A stretch of DNA of 64,000 nucleotides from an uncultured Lachnospiraceae bacterium (GTDB lineage Bacteria; Bacillota; Clostridia; Lachnospirales; Lachnospiraceae): assembly GCA_910579935.1 (NCBI GenBank), contig CAJTVQ010000012.1:1-64000 (forward strand), in the 5' to 3' direction. Shown piece after piece: positions 58,950-64,000 of the stretch. The first letter of the stretch is position 1, and the number at the start of each line of letters is the position of its first letter. The position numbers and the translations under genes were made by a program. The notes beneath the pieces are model-generated. The model saw only the letters and a program-made list of their open reading frames with translations, was not told the DNA's origin and ran no database searches.

Positions 58950-60704
58950 ATGAAGATTAAGATGAAGGATGGTTCCATCAGGGAGGCTGGTTTTGACGAA
59001 GAGTTAGGGAAAAATGCATTCTGGCATACGACGGCACACATTTTGGCACAGGCCGTAAAAAGACTGTATCCGGATACGAAATGTGCGATAGGTCCGTCTA
59101 TTGCAGATGGCTTTTACTATGATTTTGATTTTGCCTTCCATTTTTCGGAAGAAAATTTTGCTGAAATTGAAGCAGAGATGAAAAAGATCGTGAAAGAAAA
59201 TCTGCAGCTCAAACACTTTACGGCAGACCACAAAAAAGCAATGCAGGCTATGGAAGAAAGAAATGAGACCTATAAGATCGAAATGTTAAATGAGCTGCCG
59301 GAAGATGAGGAAATCAGTTTTTACCAGCAGGAAGAATATTTGGAGATGTGCGCCGGACCCCATGTGGCATACACCAGTGCAATTAAGGCATTTAAGCTGT
59401 TGTCCGTTGCAGGGGCATACTGGCGTGGAGATGAAAAAAATAAAATGCTTACCAGAATTTACGGCACCTCCTTTCCAAGCGCAGATATGCTGGAGAACTA
59501 TTTAAACCAACTGGAAGAAGCAAAAAAGAGAGACCACAGAAAATTAGGAAAGGAATTAGGCTTATTTGCACTGTTTGAAGAAGGACCGGGATTTCCTTTC
59601 TTTCTTCCGAATGGATTGCTCTTAAAAAATCTGCTCATTGATTATTGGAGAAAGATTCATGCCAGAGAAGGATATATGGAAATATCAACCCCTGTCATGC
59701 TGAACCGCCAGCTTTGGGAAACGTCCGGACACTGGGACCATTACAGGGAAAATATGTATACAACCGTAATCGATGAAACGGATTTTGCCATAAAACCAAT
59801 GAACTGTCCGGGCGGTATGCTTGTATATAAGATGGAACCCCATTCTTATCGTGAGTTCCCCATGCGCATCGGTGAATTGGGACTGATACACAGAAATGAA
59901 AAATCAGGTACATTGCATGGCCTCATGCGCGTCCGCTGCTGTACACAGGATGATGCCCACATCTTTATGACAGCGGGGCAGATCCCGGATGAGATAAAAG
60001 GGGTTGTCCGCTTAATAGATGAAGTATACAAAAATTTTGGATTTAAGTATCATGTAGAGTTATCCACAAGGCCTGAAAATTCCATTGGAAGCGATGAAGA
60101 CTGGGAACTGGCAACAAATGGTTTAAAAAATGCATTGGATGACCTGAAACTGCCTTATGTTGTAAACGAGGGGGATGGGGCATTTTATGGCCCGAAAATC
60201 GATTTCCACCTGGAAGACTCTATCGGAAGGACCTGGCAATGCGGGACAATTCAGTTGGATTTCCAGCTGCCGCAGCGTTTTGAGGCAGAATATACCGGGG
60301 AAGACGGAAATAAGCACCGTCCCATTATGATACACCGGGTTGTATTTGGTTCCATTGAAAGATTCATGGGTATCCTGATCGAACACTATGCCGGAAAATT
60401 TCCATTATGGCTTTCGCCGGTGCAGGTAAAAGTATTGTCTATCTCGGATAAATACACCGGTTATGCAAAAGAAATCGAAATGACCCTGAAAAAAGAAGGA
60501 CTGCGCTGCGAAATGGACGGGAGGGATGAAAAAATCGGCTACAAAATAAGGACTGCACGGCTGGAAAGAATCCCTTACGTGATCGTCGTCGGTGAGAAGG
60601 AAGTTGGGACTAACAGCGTTTCTGTCCGTAGGAGAGACGGCGGTGATGTGCAAAACATGACCATAAACCAATTCCTGGAAATTCTTCTTGCAGAAGGAAT
60701 CTAA
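58950..60704 (+). CDS. thrS: Threonyl-tRNA synthetase lacking TGS domain
   Basis: 584 residues. It starts within a dozen residues of the editing domain, so the usual N-terminal TGS domain (about 60 residues) is absent. Editing site HTTAHILAQAVKRLYP with the two His, and CAGPHV. Class II motifs: MNCPGGM zinc-site Cys, LIHRNEKSGTLHGLMRVR, and MIHRVVFGSIERFMGILIEH, followed by the anticodon-binding domain (RDEKIGYKIRTARLERIPY). Start set by GGAAAGG. Controlled by the T-box. A second, full-length thrS elsewhere in the genome is plausible. Confidence 0.95.
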   Translation: MKIKMKDGSIREAGFDEELGKNAFWHTTAHILAQAVKRLYPDTKCAIGPSIADGFYYDFDFAFHFSEENFAEIEAEMKKIVKENLQLKHFTADHKKAMQAMEERNETYKIEMLNELPEDEEISFYQQEEYLEMCAGPHVAYTSAIKAFKLLSVAGAYWRGDEKNKMLTRIYGTSFPSADMLENYLNQLEEAKKRDHRKLGKELGLFALFEEGPGFPFFLPNGLLLKNLLIDYWRKIHAREGYMEISTPVMLNRQLWETSGHWDHYRENMYTTVIDETDFAIKPMNCPGGMLVYKMEPHSYREFPMRIGELGLIHRNEKSGTLHGLMRVRCCTQDDAHIFMTAGQIPDEIKGVVRLIDEVYKNFGFKYHVELSTRPENSIGSDEDWELATNGLKNALDDLKLPYVVNEGDGAFYGPKIDFHLEDSIGRTWQCGTIQLDFQLPQRFEAEYTGEDGNKHRPIMIHRVVFGSIERFMGILIEHYAGKFPLWLSPVQVKVLSISDKYTGYAKEIEMTLKKEGLRCEMDGRDEKIGYKIRTARLERIPYVIVVGEKEVGTNSVSVRRRDGGDVQNMTINQFLEILLAEGI

Positions 60705-60950
60705 GAACAGCAGGTGTCCGCGAATAATACGGAAGAGTCCCCAGACCTGGGAATGCCCCCAGCTGCCGCCATCCCGTTTTATCTGTCGGATACCGCGTTC
60801 ATATTTCATTCATATTTATTTAAAAAAAACTTTAATTCCATAACATTCTTTAGACATTTATTTCCCATATACTATGTTTATAAGATAAATGAAACACAAA
60901 CAAACGCCAGTCACAGTTAATTGATTTTTTATATAACTTTTTCATAATAA

Positions 60951-60990
60951 ATGCCAAGGAAAGAAAACTTTCCTTGGCATCCTCCCTTTT
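60951..60990 (+). terminator. Terminator in thrS-alanine symporter gap
   Basis: ATGCCAAGGAAAG pairs perfectly with CTTTCCTTGGCAT, followed by CCTCCCTTTTT. The stretch 60705-60950 has no gene. Confidence 0.8.
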
Positions 60991-61023
60991 TAAATGAATT
61001 TCGTGTATCTTTTCATATTTATA

Positions 61024-61053
61024 TTGACACGTCTTTTACAAATAGGCTAAAAT
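61024..61053 (+). promoter_or_regulatory. Promoter of alanine symporter gene
   Basis: TTGACA (61024), 18 bases, TAAAAT (61048). About 120 bases before the gene. Confidence 0.7.
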
Positions 61054-61064
61054 AAGAACATTAC

Positions 61065-61094
61065 AAGAGCGTAATAAAATCGCGCTCTTTTTTT
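61065..61094 (+). terminator. Leader hairpin with T-run before symporter gene
   Basis: AAGAGCG and CGCTCTT with a run of Ts, located inside the leader between the promoter and the gene. Could attenuate expression. Confidence 0.6.
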
Positions 61095-61180
61095 ATGTTC
61101 CTGCTTATGGACATATCCTGTCTGTCACAGAACATACTATGAAATAAATTATGAAGGAGGTGTATCGCGGCATATAACAA

Positions 61181-62650
61181 ATGAAATATGCTGCGGAAAC
61201 TATGGAGAGTTTTCTTAATATCGTAACAAAAGTCAACAGTGTCCTGAACAATTTTATCTGGGGCCCGGTCATGCTGGTCATATTCCTCGCAGTCGGCCTT
61301 ATGTTCACATTACGTACAAAGGTCTTCCAGATTTCCCACTTTAAATACTGGATTGACGTCACATTTCTTCAATTGTTCCGGAAAGATGCCGCACATGTCA
61401 GAAAGACCAATGACAAACATGCGATTTCCCAATTTCAATCGCTCTGTACGGCGCTTGCTGCCACCATTGGCGTCGGCAATATTTCAGGTGTAGCCGTTGC
61501 CCTTGCACTCGGCGGTCCGGGATCCATCTTTTGGATGTGGCTGTCCGCATTCCTGGGAATGATGACAAATTATGCAGAAAACACACTGGGAATCAAATAC
61601 CGCTACCGGAATGAAAAAGGCGACTGGGTCGGCGGAGCCATGATCTACATAGAGAAAGGTCTTGGCTGGAAATGGCTGGCGGTTATTTTTTCCGTTTTCT
61701 GCGTACTGGCATCCTTCGGTATCGGCAATATGTCACAGGGTAACGAAATTGCCAACGGACTTTATAATTCCTTCTCTGTTCCCAAGTGGATCACGGCGCT
61801 CATCGTTATGCTGCTCGCCGGCCTTGTAATCGTCGGCGGCATCAAGCGCATTGCATCCGTTACGGAAAAACTGGTACCCTTCATGGCTGTCACCTACATA
61901 ATCGGCGCTTTCATTGTTATCTTTACTCATGCTTCAGCCATTCCTGATGCGTTCGGAGCCATCTTCGGCAATGCATTCAATTTCTCTTCCATGGGCGGCG
62001 GCGTAGCCGGATTCACTATTATGGTAGCCATGAGGCGCGGTATTTCCCGCGGCGTATTTTCAAATGAAGCGGGACTCGGTTCCTCCGTTATGGTGCATTC
62101 CGCTTCCAATGTGAAAGAGCCTGTGGTTCAGGGTATGTGGGGAATCTTTGAAGTATTTGCCGATACTTTGATCGTCTGTACGCTGACAGCCCTTACCATA
62201 CTGACTTCCGGCGTATACGATTACGCGGAATATGCACAGTATGTAGGAACGGATCTCCCTGCCAACTTAAAGAGCGGCGTGGCCCTTACCAGTGCGGCTT
62301 TTGAATCCGTATTCGGTTCCGTCGGAGGAGGATTTATCTCCATCGCCGTTATGCTGTTCGCTTTCTCCACCATTCTGGGCTGGTCCTATTATGGGGAACG
62401 CGGCATCGAATACCTTTTCGGCCTGAAAGCTGTTCCGGTTTATAAGCTGATCTTCATCCTCATCATTTTCTTAGGGTGCAACGCTTCCTTAAGCCTTGTA
62501 GTGGACATTTCCGATACCTTTAACGGCTTTATGGCGCTGCCCAACCTGATTGCGGTAACCCTGTTGTCCGGTCAGGTAATCGAAATGACCAAAGAATATA
62601 TTACAAGGGTCAAGGCCGGAAAAGAAACCGTTAACGGTGATGAGGTTTAA
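61181..62650 (+). CDS. Alanine/glycine:cation symporter (AGCS family)
   Basis: 489 residues with about eleven membrane helices. Family motifs: FQSLCTALAATIGVGNISGVA, GPGSIFWMWLSAFLGMMTNYAE, RGISRGVFSNEAGLGSS, and TILGWSYYGERGIEY. Imports alanine or glycine with Na+ or H+. The start is uncertain: AAGGAGG at 61154 lies 20 bases before the ATG at 61181. Sits behind its own promoter and a leader hairpin. Confidence 0.92.
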   Translation: MKYAAETMESFLNIVTKVNSVLNNFIWGPVMLVIFLAVGLMFTLRTKVFQISHFKYWIDVTFLQLFRKDAAHVRKTNDKHAISQFQSLCTALAATIGVGNISGVAVALALGGPGSIFWMWLSAFLGMMTNYAENTLGIKYRYRNEKGDWVGGAMIYIEKGLGWKWLAVIFSVFCVLASFGIGNMSQGNEIANGLYNSFSVPKWITALIVMLLAGLVIVGGIKRIASVTEKLVPFMAVTYIIGAFIVIFTHASAIPDAFGAIFGNAFNFSSMGGGVAGFTIMVAMRRGISRGVFSNEAGLGSSVMVHSASNVKEPVVQGMWGIFEVFADTLIVCTLTALTILTSGVYDYAEYAQYVGTDLPANLKSGVALTSAAFESVFGSVGGGFISIAVMLFAFSTILGWSYYGERGIEYLFGLKAVPVYKLIFILIIFLGCNASLSLVVDISDTFNGFMALPNLIAVTLLSGQVIEMTKEYITRVKAGKETVNGDEV

Positions 62651-62661
62651 CTTATCATAAA

Positions 62662-62705
62662 AAGAGCTGCAGCACTAAGTATATCCGATTAATGCTGCAG
62701 TTCTT
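62662..62705. terminator. Terminator after symporter gene
   Basis: AAGAGCTGCAGCA pairs with TGCTGCAGTTCTT. Lies between convergent genes. Confidence 0.75.
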
Positions 62706-62754
62706 CATTTCCGCATAGCAATAAGGAAAACAGCCATGCTTATAATATCTAACT

Positions 62755-63753
62755 CTACTTCATCCAGGAAAAGTCATTTCCGTCCTTTCCATTCTTATCG
62801 CTGCTATTGTCACTGCTGATATTTCCCGTACCATTGCTGTTTTGATAGGTATCCCCGCCGTAATTACTGTAATTATTATGCTCCGCACCATAATTACCGG
62901 TAAAATTACCGCCGTCTCCGCCATAGCCGTTCCCGTTATAAGCTCCGTCTGCACCGCTGGCCGAAGAGAATTCTAACGGTTCCTGCACCCTCTGCTCTTT
63001 CATCTTCTGTATCGCGCATCCCAGGATAAGCAGGGAGATACCGAAGTTAATAACCCAAAAGAACGGTATATTAAAAGGCAAGAAAGATACGGCAGCCTTA
63101 ATGATCAGCGGAAGCACCCTGCTATATATACCCAGCAGATACAACTGCCCAAATGTAAGCTGGTACTTCATACAGGATGCCACGATCATCCCCAGCAACG
63201 CCACGAAAAGCACGCCGAAGAAAAACAGCGCCGTTATCCAAAAATAAGCCAGAATCAGAAAAATGGCGATCCACAGATAAACAAACGGCAGAAAACCCAG
63301 CAGATCAGCTTTGGAAAACTCAAGCCCTTCCAGTTCGTCAAAATAGTACTGCTGAACCTGACCGTTATTCTTCATGATCACTTTCTCGGAATCCATCAGT
63401 ATGACCTGCGAATAATCGTAAAGTAAATCCCCCAGCTGACTGGCATCATAAAAATATGAATCCGGGTCAGTATCAATATTTACATAGATTCCGCTCTCCT
63501 CATACTCAACCACGTCATCTACCCATAAAACGCCATCCGCCAGTTCAAAATCCGGCACCACCTCATCCACCTGGTTTACCAGTCCCCCGGAACCGGCAAA
63601 CAGCCGCACGCACGGTATCCCCATCGTTATAACCCAGTAAATCAGCATCAAAACAACACCGAATCCGAATACCTTGCCTTTTTTGTTATTTAAAAATCCC
63701 TGATAACTCTTGTAATCATAAATGGCCAGTGCCATTTCCTTAAAAATATTCAT
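62755..63753 (-). CDS. DUF1189-like membrane protein with Gly/Asn-rich tail
   Basis: 332 residues. N-terminal MNIFKEMALAIYDYKSY and one helix, an extracellular domain of about 110 residues (DFELADGVLWVDDVVEYEES), then four further membrane helices, as in DUF1189 proteins. The last 70 residues are low-complexity Gly/Asn/Ser/Tyr (GNGYGGDGGNFTGNYG). Function unknown. Its upstream neighbour runs off the window and is also a membrane protein. Confidence 0.75.
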   Translation of the reverse strand: MNIFKEMALAIYDYKSYQGFLNNKKGKVFGFGVVLMLIYWVITMGIPCVRLFAGSGGLVNQVDEVVPDFELADGVLWVDDVVEYEESGIYVNIDTDPDSYFYDASQLGDLLYDYSQVILMDSEKVIMKNNGQVQQYYFDELEGLEFSKADLLGFLPFVYLWIAIFLILAYFWITALFFFGVLFVALLGMIVASCMKYQLTFGQLYLLGIYSRVLPLIIKAAVSFLPFNIPFFWVINFGISLLILGCAIQKMKEQRVQEPLEFSSASGADGAYNGNGYGGDGGNFTGNYGAEHNNYSNYGGDTYQNSNGTGNISSDNSSDKNGKDGNDFSWMK

Positions 63754-63794
63754 CCCATACCTCTTCTATTTTAACATATTTACCATAAACGCCA

Positions 63795-64000
63795 TTAATA
63801 GGCCACGCCGGCCACAGCCAATGCAAGCCCGAATACTACTGCATATGCCAGAATCAGTACCACTGCGTTCAGCAGTATCCTAACCACAATATTCATCCGG
63901 CTATTTGTAGAAATAGCGGTAGTCGCTCCAATACCAACAATAGCCGCCAGCCCTCCTATAGCGCCATTTAAAAAGTTGATAAGATGGAGTATGACAAATA
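63795..64000 (-). CDS. Membrane protein, C-terminal part only
   Basis: The minus strand is open from the window end down to the stop at 63795, about 68 codons. Two hydrophobic segments flank a short polar loop (ISTNSRMN), ending FGLALAVAGVAY. The gene continues beyond the right edge. It lies 41 bases upstream of the DUF1189-like gene on the same strand, so they are probably in one operon. Family not identifiable from this part. Confidence 0.6.
   Translation of the reverse strand, partial: FVILHLINFLNGAIGGLAAIVGIGATTAISTNSRMNIVVRILLNAVVLILAYAVVFGLALAVAGVAY

Noticed and set aside
1..64000. CRISPR array, rRNA or tRNA genes, prophage structural operon
   Set aside because: No regularly spaced direct repeats, no rRNA-like or cloverleaf sequence noticed, and the VgrG/Rhs genes lack tube, sheath, capsid or terminase neighbours.

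Overview
The window reads as a chromosomal segment of a Gram-positive, spore-forming anaerobe, most likely a gut Lachnospiraceae (Clostridia). The evidence is AGGAGG-type ribosome binding sites, a SleC-like cortex-lytic protein, a T-box before thrS, agr-type quorum sensing, and a radical-SAM peptide maturase family known mainly from Clostridia. Housekeeping genes are moderately GC-rich, while several inserted blocks are clearly AT-rich and look horizontally acquired.

Layout. (1) 1-2.4 kb: AT-rich block with two near-identical 30-residue peptides ending in WCCW, a frameshifted small peptide gene, and a two-gene ABC exporter/immunity module. This looks like an unrecognised RiPP locus whose other half lies left of the window. 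(2) 2.4-5.5 kb: IS debris, a metallo-beta-lactamase-fold protein, and a gene broken by a poly-A frameshift just after its start. (3) 5.6-7.1 kb: NADAR and NUDIX-type regulator pair. (4) 7.5-9 kb: decayed IS chimera. (5) 9-15.8 kb: very AT-rich island with a complete agr system (agr-1) and AgrA-type direct-repeat operators before a secreted protein and before agrD. A 73-bp duplicate of the start of the NUDIX gene lies at its right edge. (6) 16-19.4 kb: marR-tauE and a SleC-like protein.

(7) 19.6-34.8 kb is the main find: a quorum-sensing-controlled Cys-rich RiPP island. It holds three CLI_3235-like precursors, two CcpM-type radical SAM maturases, two TIGR04066-like proteins, three acyl-carrier-related proteins, a subtilisin-like protease, an ABC exporter, a DUF6033-like protein, two small accessory proteins, and a second complete agr system (agr-2). 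Four promoters share one architecture: a direct repeat of a TTGCAGAAAATG-like box with 20-21 bp period, about 27-29 bp upstream of the -10 box. All three precursor genes are followed by a strong hairpin. The model is that AgrB2 and AgrD2 make the signal, AgrC2 and AgrA2 sense it, and AgrA2 switches on both precursor/maturase operons and the exporter/protease operon together. The right end of the island lies inside a broken host gene.

(8) 35.5-46.8 kb: nine-gene polymorphic-toxin island (two VgrG-like proteins, two DcrB-like probable adaptors, small accessory proteins, a 1682-residue PAAR-like/Rhs protein and a membrane-anchored probable immunity protein), with no sheath or tube genes in the window. 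(9) 46.8-64 kb: mostly host genes: a DUF1266 lipoprotein flanked by a duplicated promoter, sufC-sufB, an aldo/keto reductase, glnK-amtB, GNAT, cyclophilin, a WYL-like/SF1 helicase/nuclease fusion, a lipoprotein, T-box-thrS, an alanine symporter, a DUF1189-like membrane protein and a membrane protein that runs off the end.
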